Counted from the first letter of the stretch, positions 1 to 5,157 are shown. The stretch is 5,356 nucleotides of DNA from Myxococcales bacterium (GCA_027005175.1 JALTMC010000804.1:5175-10530); one strand, 5' to 3'. Numbers and translations: made by a program. Notes: generated from the sequence alone by a model not told the origin.

Positions 1-114
1 GACTCGATCAGCTCCAGCAGGGCCATCTCGATGAAGCTCTTCTTGAAAAGCAGCAAACAGAGATTCGGTGGAAGTTGCATGGTTAAAAAGTTCTGTTCGT
101 TTTTTACGTGCCAT
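1..114 (-). CDS. N-terminus of a probable reverse transcriptase (group II-intron/CRISPR-associated type), cut by window edge
   Basis: The frame is open from an ATG at 114 to the window edge, giving 38 codons beginning MARKKRTELF. The final residues, DGPAGADRV, resemble the start of the RT0 motif of group II-intron-like reverse transcriptases (typically G.AG.DG.T), after a helical LFAAFQEEL stretch where such RTs usually have one. The polymerase core, including the catalytic YADD, would lie off the window, so the call rests on this short motif. An AAAGGAG Shine-Dalgarno (131-125) lies 10 nt upstream of the ATG. An in-frame ATG at 150 would add 12 residues but has a poorly placed ribosome site. 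It is on the same strand as, and downstream of, cas6 and the SAVED gene. RTs often occur in type III CRISPR loci, alone or fused to Cas1, which fits but does not prove the call. The reading frame is fairly secure; the family is moderate. It could be another protein with a similar short motif. Confidence 0.5.
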   Translation of the reverse strand, partial: MARKKRTELFNHATSTESLFAAFQEELHRDGPAGADRV

Positions 115-185
115 TTTCTTGCGACTCCTTTGGTGTGTAAGTTTGTTCATTTCTCTCGTGAGGCTAAATCTCTAATCTGAGGGAG

Positions 186-206
186 AAAAATCCGACTGAA
201 GTCGGA
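186..206 (-). terminator. Intrinsic terminator-like hairpin with T-run, upstream of the RT-like gene
   Basis: On the minus strand a perfect 6-bp stem, TCCGAC / GTCGGA, closes a TTCA loop (206-191) and is followed at once by five T (190-186). It lies between the 145-aa gene and the RT-like gene. It could reduce read-through from the cas6 operon into the RT gene, or act as an attenuator. The stem is short, and the same hairpin belongs to a tandem family with other members lacking T-runs, so the terminator role is inference. Confidence 0.45.
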
Positions 207-293
207 CCAATCCTTTGGTTTTCCTTGAAGGGCAAGTCGTTCTGAGTGCGCTTTAGCGTACTTTTTACTCTCAGAGTGGGACTTTAGTCCCAC
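191..293. repeat. Cluster of tandem short hairpins with TGAA or TTTA loops
   Basis: Three clear hairpins and one degenerate one follow each other. They are TCCGAC-TGAA-GTCGGA (191-206), a weak CCT-TGAA-GGG near 223-232, GTGCGC-TTTA-GCGTAC (246-261) and GTGGGACTTTAGTCCCAC (276-293). Stem sequences differ but loops are restricted to TGAA or TTTA, and CTGAG or CTCAG precedes three of them, so they look like related units rather than chance palindromes. They fill the 156-bp gap between the 145-aa gene and the RT-like gene, and the last one forms the 3' end of the 145-aa reading frame. Similar tandem ACTAAAGT / ACTGAAGT hairpins are, as I recall, dispersed in several other bacterial genomes; their function is unknown to me. 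Confidence 0.6.
246..266 (+). terminator. Plus-strand hairpin followed by T-run
   Basis: On the plus strand GTGCGC pairs with GCGTAC (six pairs, one G-T) around a TTTA loop at 246-261, followed by TTTTT at 262-266. It has the form of a weak intrinsic terminator acting on plus-strand transcription. Neighbouring genes here are on the minus strand, so it would only stop antisense transcription. It may simply be a member of the hairpin family described at 191-293. Confidence 0.3.
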
Positions 294-708
294 GGATATA
301 CAGTAGATTTCTTTTTCGGGCTGTCTGGTTCCCGTTATCATCTTTCTTGCGGTTTTGTTCGAGACTTTCTTTCCATATGCTTTGGTTCATTTGGGTTTGA
401 AGATAAGAAAATAGCTCTTCTTTGGCTGCGTCTGTTTTGGGTATCAGACAAAATGTGAATGTTCTTCGAGAGTTTGATAGCTTGAATTGCTGGAAAGTTC
501 CAAAGCGGGAAAACCGTTGGTTGATCCAGGCTTCTATCTCCGCTTTTGTTTGTCTTTGATGGTTTTGGATGCGGAGGCATATCGATCCTTTCTTTTGATA
601 GGCAAGCCAGTCTTGGCCCCTCTCGTCCTGGATTCGCTTCAATACGTTTTCAAGAGAGTGGTTTTGTTGGGTTGCATAAGTTTGGATTGCTGACAGGTGT
701 GGTAGCAT
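271..708 (-). CDS. Unknown 145-aa protein encoded directly after the SAVED gene
   Basis: I do not recognise this protein. The ATG at 708 is only 3 nt after the stop of the membrane SAVED gene, with no good Shine-Dalgarno, so translation is probably coupled. It is soluble-looking, without a signal peptide or membrane segment. Residues 42-108 alternate in a plausible beta (ICLRIQ) - helix (KAEIEAWINQRF) - beta (FQQFKL) - beta (RTFTFCLIP) - helix (KEELFSYLQTQM) order, which would suit a ferredoxin/RRM-like fold; this is inference from pattern only. The C-terminal tail (about 115-145) is basic and polar. Its last codons coincide with a 17-bp dispersed repeat (334-318) and a hairpin (293-276), so the natural C-terminus may have been altered by those repeats. 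The tight spacing suggests it works with the SAVED protein, perhaps as effector partner or regulator. Confidence 0.6.
   Translation of the reverse strand: MLPHLSAIQTYATQQNHSLENVLKRIQDERGQDWLAYQKKGSICLRIQNHQRQTKAEIEAWINQRFSRFGTFQQFKLSNSRRTFTFCLIPKTDAAKEELFSYLQTQMNQSIWKESLEQNRKKDDNGNQTARKRNLLYIRGTKVPL
318..334 (-). repeat. 17-bp dispersed repeat, left copy (inverted match to 5181-5197)
   Basis: On the minus strand this reads CGGGAACCAGACAGCCC, identical over 17 bases to 5181-5197 on the plus strand. Similarity resumes further on, as AATCTACTG here and AATCTACCG in the right copy, with a spacer differing by four bases. In both copies the sequence lies in the sense direction at or just after the 3' end of a gene and is followed by hairpins. 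Here it encodes GNQTA near the C-terminus of the 145-aa protein. Confidence 0.7.
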
Positions 709-711
709 GAT

Positions 712-1257
712 TCAGAGGGTTGAGGTTGAAGCGAGATCATAGTTGAGAGGGCCAAATGAGGTGTAGGTGCCACCGCTATGTTGGTAGAGTATGACTTGGC
801 AAGCGTTGGCAAACTCTCGACCGAGGAAGAAGGGGACAATCGCAGGTCCACCGTAAAATAGATGCAAGACATCCGTGCCGGAACGGTAGACATCAACTGC
901 TTTCTCTCGAATCGCATCGACCAAAGCTGGCATGTCTTCAGGTGCCAAGCTTTCTTTGTCGGTGCTGTACTCAAAAATCCGGTCTTTTGTTATGGTTTGA
1001 AGAACGGGGTGTTTCTGACAGAATCCCTCGACCTTGGGACGGACAGATTTTTTACCTTTGAGACAGTCTATAATCAGGATGGAGGGACGCTGGCCCTGAC
1101 TTTGTTGTATCTCTTGCTGCCAGCGTTTGCGGCGTTTCCGGCGACCCAAAGTGACCTCGTACCAGGTCCAGAATACAGGGACAGCCAGAAGTAGGCCGAT
1201 CCAGATGCCTATGGGGTCAAGGATCTGTTGCGTAAAGTTTTGTAGGAAGTTCCACAT
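712..1257 (-). CDS. Membrane-anchored SAVED-like (CARF-related) sensor, candidate type III CRISPR effector
   Basis: This 181-aa protein has one hydrophobic helix (about residues 16-35, IGIWIGLLLAVPVFWTW) followed by a strongly basic RRKRRKR stretch (39-45), which by the positive-inside rule puts the rest in the cytoplasm. The soluble part begins with a Rossmann-like strand SILIIDCL (59-66) and carries LHLFYGGPA (131-139), a glycine in FLGREF (144-149) and VILYQHSGGTYTSFGPL (155-171). These match my knowledge of the C-terminal half of SAVED domains, which bind cyclic oligonucleotides in CBASS and type III CRISPR systems. Only about 120 residues follow the basic linker, so it appears to be a single SAVED/CARF lobe rather than the usual two. 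No nuclease, protease or TIR domain is present; a membrane-acting role is inferred. An AGAGGT Shine-Dalgarno (1270-1265) lies 7 nt before the ATG. It sits between cas6 and the coupled 145-aa gene. Confidence 0.65.
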   Translation of the reverse strand: MWNFLQNFTQQILDPIGIWIGLLLAVPVFWTWYEVTLGRRKRRKRWQQEIQQSQGQRPSILIIDCLKGKKSVRPKVEGFCQKHPVLQTITKDRIFEYSTDKESLAPEDMPALVDAIREKAVDVYRSGTDVLHLFYGGPAIVPFFLGREFANACQVILYQHSGGTYTSFGPLNYDLASTSTL

Positions 1258-1355
1258 GTTTTTTACCTCTTAGGTTTGAGTGTGTTCAAGGAGTAGGGGG
1301 AATCCGTTGCTCTCTTGATAAGATGGAGAATCGGGACAACTGTGATCACTATGTT

Positions 1356-2438
1356 CTATCCCATCAGGCTTACGTTGGCATGGTAGAGGCCACATCCGTG
1401 AATGCTACTCTTACCGATATGGAAAAGTTGGCCGACTTGCAGCAACCAGACCAGGGGAGCAGGGACTTGCTCCCATTGAATGGAGCCGAGTAGTCCGTTC
1501 AGTGGAGTCGTCTTTTTTTGTCGGTTGCTATAGCGTCTGAGCTTCTTTGGATGGAGATCTCTGGAGACCAACGCAATGGATGGATCTTCTGCCAGACTAA
1601 GGAGGCCGGAGTATAGATCTGGAAAGGGGCCTCTTTTTCGTTTGTGAAAGGGTTCATTGGAGAAGTTTTGGTATAGGTCTTTGAGGCGGTTACTGATGGA
1701 GCGGATTAAATGTAGCAACGTCAACTCAGAACTCTTGACGTAACGGCCACCGACGCGAAGTCGGAGTGGTGTCAGAAAATCAAGTTGCAGTTTCGCTGCT
1801 GGAATCACGGACATCGGCCATTGACCAACACTCCAAATGTGACAAGGTTCGGGGTACAACCGATGAGGGGCTGCGGAAATGGTTCTCCAACCAAAAGGTG
1901 TGTGGGTTTGGACGTCGAGAAGAGTAAATCGGCTCTCACCACTTCCTTTGTCAGCACCGAAACCCCGCCGCCCCAATTCAACAATCGCTTGTATGAGTTT
2001 GGGAAGATAGTGGTGATAGGGTCCCATTACAATCTGTTCAAAGGTGATGGTCTGGCCTTTTGGGTAGTACTCTTTGGACTCCAAAGGAGGCTTGAGTATA
2101 CAGGGGAGGGTACAATTGGTACGCTGAAGGTACGATTGTAGATGGTCCCCTTTTGCAGCTTCAAATAGCTCAGCATAACTGCAACTGCTAAGGAAAGAGC
2201 ATTCCTTGCAGCTCTCCAGAGAAGGACGTTTGCATTCTTGTTGCCGCAGATCCCACATGAGCGCCCCCCGGAGCAGTGCCCCCTTGTATTCGGGGAGGCG
2301 AGCATCTTCCGTGAACTGAATCTGAAATCGAAGATGGATATAAAGCATCGATTGTAGGCGTTGTGGGATCTCCCAAAGTGGCCACCACTCTCTTGGGGTC
2401 ACAGGTCGAGAGGAAGGAAATGATGAATGAATGAGCAT
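1356..2438 (-). CDS. cas6: Cas6 CRISPR pre-crRNA processing endoribonuclease (RAMP)
   Basis: Cas6 cuts CRISPR precursor RNA within the repeat to leave crRNAs with an 8-nt 5' tag, supplying type III and some type I complexes. The 360-aa length suits the larger Cas6 subfamily with an N-terminal extension. The first RAMP fold carries LPEYKGALLRGAL (48-60) and then cysteines C69, C77, C80 and C86 ending in CSYAELF, the usual cysteine cluster of this subfamily. RRGFGADKGSGESRF (157-171) and TPLRLRVGGR (223-232) match conserved glycine-rich segments. The C-terminus has RRYSNRQ (301-307) and the hallmark GQLFHIGKSSIHGCGLY (336-352), the Cas6 G-rich loop. I cannot assign the catalytic residue with certainty. 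The start at 2438 is chosen because AGAGGT (2449-2444) lies 5 nt upstream; the internal ATG at 2348 has no such site. It is the first gene of the minus-strand operon, with repeat-rich DNA upstream. Confidence 0.9.
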   Translation of the reverse strand: MLIHSSFPSSRPVTPREWWPLWEIPQRLQSMLYIHLRFQIQFTEDARLPEYKGALLRGALMWDLRQQECKRPSLESCKECSFLSSCSYAELFEAAKGDHLQSYLQRTNCTLPCILKPPLESKEYYPKGQTITFEQIVMGPYHHYLPKLIQAIVELGRRGFGADKGSGESRFTLLDVQTHTPFGWRTISAAPHRLYPEPCHIWSVGQWPMSVIPAAKLQLDFLTPLRLRVGGRYVKSSELTLLHLIRSISNRLKDLYQNFSNEPFHKRKRGPFPDLYSGLLSLAEDPSIALVSRDLHPKKLRRYSNRQKKTTPLNGLLGSIQWEQVPAPLVWLLQVGQLFHIGKSSIHGCGLYHANVSLMG

Positions 2439-2492
2439 GAATACCTCTATATTTCTCAGAGATCTTTCAGTTCACAGGGTCTTTTTATCTGT

Positions 2493-2570
2493 TTCATAGG
2501 GTTTGCCTATTCTTTCTCTTGACAGGATTTGCCTGTTCTTTTTCTTGACAGGATTTGCCTGTTCTCTTTC
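2493..2570. repeat. Three tandem 26-bp units, each with a short inverted repeat
   Basis: Units lie at 2493-2518, 2519-2544 and 2545-2570 with no spacer. The second and third differ at one base; the first matches them at 21 of 26. Each has a 5-bp inverted repeat around a 5-nt loop: ACAGG-ATTTG-CCTGT in units two and three, and ATAGG-GTTTG-CCTAT in unit one. Both arms changed together in unit one, which keeps the pairing. A fainter fourth relative (ACAGGG...CTGTTTC) may lie at 2474-2495. The array starts 55 bp upstream of the cas6 start, so it could be a set of operators or a structured leader. Confidence 0.7.
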
Positions 2571-2710
2571 TTCTTACCAATGGTGACTTGTTTTACTGAC
2601 ACATCACTGTGCAGGGTCTTCTGAGGAAATGCAAGTCATTCTTTGGAGAGGATTGGTTTGGTAAGGCACTAGACAACATGCTATTTCTAGAGTAGGGTTC
2701 CAGATCCTCT

Positions 2711-2740
2711 TTCTTTTTGAAGGACTGCCACCAGTATGAG
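2711..2740 (+). repeat. 30-bp direct repeat, first copy (second at 2838-2867)
   Basis: TTCTTTTTGA followed by a GCCACCAGTRTGAG ending occurs at 2711-2740 and again at 2838-2867, matching at 26 of 30 bases and 127 bp apart. The second copy ends 18 bp before the SCP2-like ATG, so this DNA was probably duplicated or holds a bound motif twice. Confidence 0.6.
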
Positions 2741-2781
2741 TAGTTCACTACCAGTGTGAGCAGCCCACATGTGAGTAGTCC
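2727..2781 (+). repeat. Iteron-like cluster around CCAGTRTGAG
   Basis: Two adjoining 20-bp units (2727-2746 and 2747-2766) share the form AC-ACCAGTRTGAGYAG, with a shortened third unit (ATGTGAGTAGTCC) at 2769-2781 and a faint fourth (CACAAGTGTAAAG) after it. A further CCAGTGTGAG lies at 2858-2867. Regular 20-bp spacing places the motifs on nearly the same DNA face, as expected for cooperative regulator binding. The binding protein is unknown. Confidence 0.5.
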
Positions 2782-2800
2782 ACAAGTGTAAAGGAAGTGG

Positions 2801-2840
2801 AATTGTCCTAGGCCGCTTTCCATTGTCCTAGGCCATTTTC
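2801..2840 (+). repeat. Tandem 20-bp duplication around CCTAGG
   Basis: The units 2801-2820 and 2821-2840 both contain ATTGTCCTAGGCC and end in TTTC, differing at 3 of 20 bases. Each carries the palindrome CCTAGG. They end 45 bp before the SCP2-like start codon, a position suited to an operator or promoter-proximal site. Confidence 0.6.
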
Positions 2841-2867
2841 TTTTTGAGGTATTGCCACCAGTGTGAG
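2838..2867 (+). repeat. 30-bp direct repeat, second copy
   Basis: This copy of the repeat at 2711-2740 lies directly upstream of the SCP2-like gene. A TTG at 2844 inside it could open the same frame, adding 14 residues, but has no ribosome site, so this DNA is treated as non-coding. Confidence 0.55.
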
Positions 2868-2885
2868 CCGTGTGAGAGGCCGAAG

Positions 2886-3242
2886 ATGGACCGTTTTTTT
2901 CGTTGGATGAAGGAGTTAAAAAACAGACGAGGCAAGTTGACAGGAACGATCTCCCTTTGGTTGAAGGGGGAGGAGGAGACACTGTCTTATACACTGCTGT
3001 TGTCGGAGCTTGGTGTGGAGGTGAAAGAGCCAGGTCTGAAGACGGCTGATCTTGTTTTGTCGATGAGGGAAGAGCTTTTTCAGTCGTGGCTTGAGGGGAC
3101 TCTTGATCCTGCTTCTATTCCTCCGGGTGCTCTTGCTTGGGATGGAGATATCCGTCTCTTTCGTGAATTGGGTTATCGGATGTCCCATGCTCCCATGCTA
3201 CCTCATCAATCTTTAATACAACAACACATGAACGAAGAGTAA
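2886..3242 (+). CDS. Small SCP2-like (sterol carrier protein 2 fold) protein
   Basis: From the ATG at 2886 this gives 118 aa; GAGAGG at 2874-2879 lies 6 nt upstream, which favours this start over an upstream in-frame TTG at 2844. After a basic N-terminal helix (MDRFFRWMKELKNRRGK), the segments GTISLWLKG, ADLVLSMREELFQSWLEGTLDP and PGALAWDGDIRLFRELGYRM follow the order of bacterial SCP2-type domains: a strand, then the adV.L...e.F..l..G.l.p block, then the G.l...Gd..l helix. Members bind lipids or act as small accessory domains; the ligand here is unknown. There is no signal peptide or membrane segment. The stop is 5 bp before the nuclease ATG, so the two are very likely co-transcribed and translationally coupled. 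Family assignment is by pattern and moderate; no role in defence is demonstrated. Confidence 0.6.
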   Translation: MDRFFRWMKELKNRRGKLTGTISLWLKGEEETLSYTLLLSELGVEVKEPGLKTADLVLSMREELFQSWLEGTLDPASIPPGALAWDGDIRLFRELGYRMSHAPMLPHQSLIQQHMNEE

Positions 3243-3247
3243 GAACG

Positions 3248-4279
3248 ATGAAAATTCCCAAAAAATATGCACATCTTGCAGTCGAGTATACGGGTCGCCG
3301 CTTACAGAATTTTAGGGAAGGTGACAACAAGGCGGTTAACATTGAGAAGGCTCAAGAGTTTAATGATGTTGAGCGGGCTTCGATGGAGAGTTTTTTTGAA
3401 AAGGCTGGTGCTTTGTCGGGGGTTGATGAGCGTCCTGGTGTTCAATTTGGTGAGATCAAAGCGACTTTGGGAGAGCTTCATGCAGAGCTGAAAGCGGTTG
3501 ACCTCAATAGCGATGGGATCGACGACAAAGAGCGGGCGAATATGTCCAAGGCAGGGCAAGTCGCCATGAAGTTGGCTGAGAGTATGATGACACAGAAGCC
3601 TGTCAAAGCAATGGCAACTCAAACCTTGGAAGGCATGAGCCCCGAGGATGCGATCAAAACGATACGCCAGGCGAGTGTGGACCATGTTGAGTTAGGGTAC
3701 GATGTAGCACGAGCGATTATGTTTGCTCATCTCGACAACCAGGAGGGGCGTGTTAAGGAAGTTTATACAGAGCAACAGCGTGAGATTGTCGGTGTTCCTG
3801 AGTCGAATGTGATGAACACGGAGCACACATGGCCGAAGTCACGAGGGGTCAAGAATACGGCGGCGATCTCGGACCTTCACCATCTTTTTCCGACAGACAA
3901 AGAAGCAAACGCGAAACGAGCAAGTTATCCGTTTGGTGTGGTTGATAAGGTCCTTTGGGAGAGTGCTGACTCAAAACTTGGTGTCAACGACAAGGGCAAT
4001 ATTGTGTTTGAGCCACCTGCCGAACATCGAGGAAATATTGCACGTGCTCTGTTCTATGTGGCTACGACGTACGATTTGGAGTTTGTGGAGGGAGAGCCTG
4101 AGATACTGCTTCAATGGAATAAAGATGATCCCGTTGATGCACAAGAACTTCAACGAAATGAAGATATCTCTCGCTTTCAACACAATCGCAATCCTTTTGT
4201 TGATAATCCTGAGTTAGCCGACAAAATCGCTTCAAGTCTGTCCACACGTCCTGTTCCTGAGAAAATGCGGGCAAGATAG
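3248..4279 (+). CDS. Endonuclease I family (beta-beta-alpha-Me) nuclease with EF-hand-like loop
   Basis: This is a DNA/RNA endonuclease of the EndA/Vvn/Dns family. The C-terminal half carries the family's motifs: NTEHTWPKSRG (190-200) with H193 as expected general base and E192 as metal ligand; SDLHHLFPTD (208-217) followed by N221, the other likely metal ligand; R224 and YPFG; HRGNIARALFY (260-270); LLQWNKDDPVD (287-297); and RNEDISRFQHNRNPFVDNP (303-321). All key residues look intact. The N-terminal ~150 residues are mostly helical and include DLNSDGIDD (85-93), a DxNxDGxxD calcium-binding loop. Classical members are secreted or periplasmic, but this one starts MKIPKKYAHL with no signal peptide, so it would act in the cytosol or leave by another route. 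The ribosome site is weak (GAAGAG at 3234-3239), consistent with coupling to the preceding gene. Confidence 0.88.
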   Translation: MKIPKKYAHLAVEYTGRRLQNFREGDNKAVNIEKAQEFNDVERASMESFFEKAGALSGVDERPGVQFGEIKATLGELHAELKAVDLNSDGIDDKERANMSKAGQVAMKLAESMMTQKPVKAMATQTLEGMSPEDAIKTIRQASVDHVELGYDVARAIMFAHLDNQEGRVKEVYTEQQREIVGVPESNVMNTEHTWPKSRGVKNTAAISDLHHLFPTDKEANAKRASYPFGVVDKVLWESADSKLGVNDKGNIVFEPPAEHRGNIARALFYVATTYDLEFVEGEPEILLQWNKDDPVDAQELQRNEDISRFQHNRNPFVDNPELADKIASSLSTRPVPEKMRAR

Positions 4280-4296
4280 AAGCTCAATCAACGGTG

Positions 4297-4348
4297 TTTG
4301 AGAGATGACAGGATTGTTGGGTTCAACTACGTTTAAGAGAGGACAGGA
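4297..4348 (+). repeat. Direct repeat in the spacer before the 266-aa gene
   Basis: TTTGAGAGATGACAGGA (4297-4313) recurs as TTTAAGAGAGGACAGGA (4332-4348), 15 of 17 identical and 35 bp apart. The second copy contains the AGGAG ribosome site of the next gene; the first carries a weaker GAGAGATGACAGGA version. A local tandem duplication of a ribosome-site region is the simplest explanation. Confidence 0.55.
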
Positions 4349-4356
4349 GCATTTTT

Positions 4357-5157
4357 ATGTATATTCTTGCTTTGCATTATACGACAAGCGCGGAAGATGC
4401 TCAGGTTCAGGCCCTTGCTCAGGTTTTAGGTAAGACGGCTTATGAGGTTCGGTCTCGCTTGACGATTCCGGCAGGAGGCCCTGCTGTGGTGGGTGGGTAT
4501 GCTTCTCTTGAGCAAGCACAGACAGTCGCTGGCCAGCTGCGCGATCGTGGCTTCACTGTTTTGTTGTTGGAAGAAGATGAAGTTGATCCGTCGCAAACTC
4601 AATTTGAGGTGCGCGGCTTTTCCTTGGAAGGACAACAGTTGGTTGTGGAGTCAAGGCAAGGAAAGCAGAGAGCTATTCAGTATGGTGATATTGATTTGTT
4701 GTTGCGAGGGGTCCGGTTTTCCACCGGAGAAGAGACCCAGACGGTCACACAAAAGAAGTTCAGCCTTGGTCGAACGGTGATGAGTAGTGGTATGATCCGA
4801 AACAAAAAGACCAAGGCCACGATTATGACGGAAGTCAAAGAGAGTGAGAACTTCCTTCATGTTTATGCAGGGAGTCAGCCTGCATTTGTGTTTTCTGAGA
4901 ATGCTCTCCTCTATAACTCTCTCGGTTCAGCGATGAAGCCTTCGAGGGCGGCTAACTTTCTCTACATTGTCAATGAGATGAGACGGCTTGCTGCTCATGC
5001 TACTTTTGATGACCGATGCCTTCGAAAAGCGGGTCAAAAGCAACTCCTTGGCCCTTCAATGGAGCCAGAGTCTCATTTCGATATCGCGACACACTTACTC
5101 GCCAAAGTGTTGCGCCCTCAACCCAAAGTGATCAACTTCCAACCTCATGTCTTTTGA
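4357..5157 (+). CDS. Unknown 266-aa protein, two-part
   Basis: I cannot name this protein. The ATG at 4357 is preceded by AGGAG (4345-4349) at 7 nt. The N-terminal ~75 residues (MYILALHYTT, then helix AQVQALAQVLG, VVGGYASLEQAQTVAGQLRDRGFTVLLLEED) look like a small alpha/beta domain; the pattern of a strand, a helix of alanines and leucines, and a GF-V-LL strand recalls compact beta-alpha-beta folds. Residues 83-190 are strand-rich (FEVRGFSLEGQQLVVES, DIDLLLRGVRF, KKFSLGR, FLHVYAG, PAFVFSENALLYNSLG). The end (194-252) is mostly helical, with DDR (218-220) and LLGPSM. There is no signal peptide or membrane helix. The layout faintly recalls uncharacterised proteins I associate with myxobacteria, a weak recollection. 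It follows the nuclease by 77 bp, probably in the same operon. A 15-bp direct repeat overlaps its 3' end. Confidence 0.75.
   Translation: MYILALHYTTSAEDAQVQALAQVLGKTAYEVRSRLTIPAGGPAVVGGYASLEQAQTVAGQLRDRGFTVLLLEEDEVDPSQTQFEVRGFSLEGQQLVVESRQGKQRAIQYGDIDLLLRGVRFSTGEETQTVTQKKFSLGRTVMSSGMIRNKKTKATIMTEVKESENFLHVYAGSQPAFVFSENALLYNSLGSAMKPSRAANFLYIVNEMRRLAAHATFDDRCLRKAGQKQLLGPSMEPESHFDIATHLLAKVLRPQPKVINFQPHVF

Larger units (their letters stand above)
2439..2885. promoter_or_regulatory. Divergent intergenic region rich in short direct and inverted repeats
   Basis: These 447 bp separate the divergent cas6 and SCP2-like genes and must hold the promoters of both blocks. I see no convincing gene: the only long frame (minus, 2994-2593) overlaps the SCP2-like gene antisense and is made partly of repeats. 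TTGACA occurs at 2519-2524 and 2545-2550 on the plus strand, but no good -10 box lies 16-18 bp further on and both copies belong to a tandem repeat, so I do not call promoters. The stretch 2571-2710 shows nothing clear. The repeats are listed separately and are the likely regulatory content. Confidence 0.5.

Noticed and set aside
147-341. A 64-codon minus-strand frame overlapping the end of the 145-aa gene; its stop overlaps the alternative RT start (ATGA at 150-147).
   Set aside because: It consists largely of the tandem hairpins and the 17-bp repeat, has no good ribosome site and overlaps a better frame by 71 bp. The ATGA overlap is noted as the only point in its favour; a frameshift extending the 145-aa protein into it cannot be excluded.
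862-1194. A 110-codon plus-strand frame.
   Set aside because: It lies wholly antisense to the SAVED gene, whose motifs and ribosome site are convincing.
1341-1350. The palindrome GTGATCAC between cas6 and the SAVED gene.
   Set aside because: Symmetry does not extend past 8 bp, which is expected by chance in a window of this size.
2519-2550. Two consensus -35 boxes (TTGACA) on the plus strand.
   Set aside because: Both are part of the 26-bp tandem units and neither has a recognisable -10 box at a workable distance.
2493-2570. The tandem 26-bp units as a CRISPR array.
   Set aside because: The units adjoin directly without spacers and there are only three.
2593-2994. A 133-codon minus-strand frame across the intergenic region.
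   Set aside because: It overlaps the SCP2-like gene antisense, is composed partly of iterons and has low-complexity residues, so it is a shadow.
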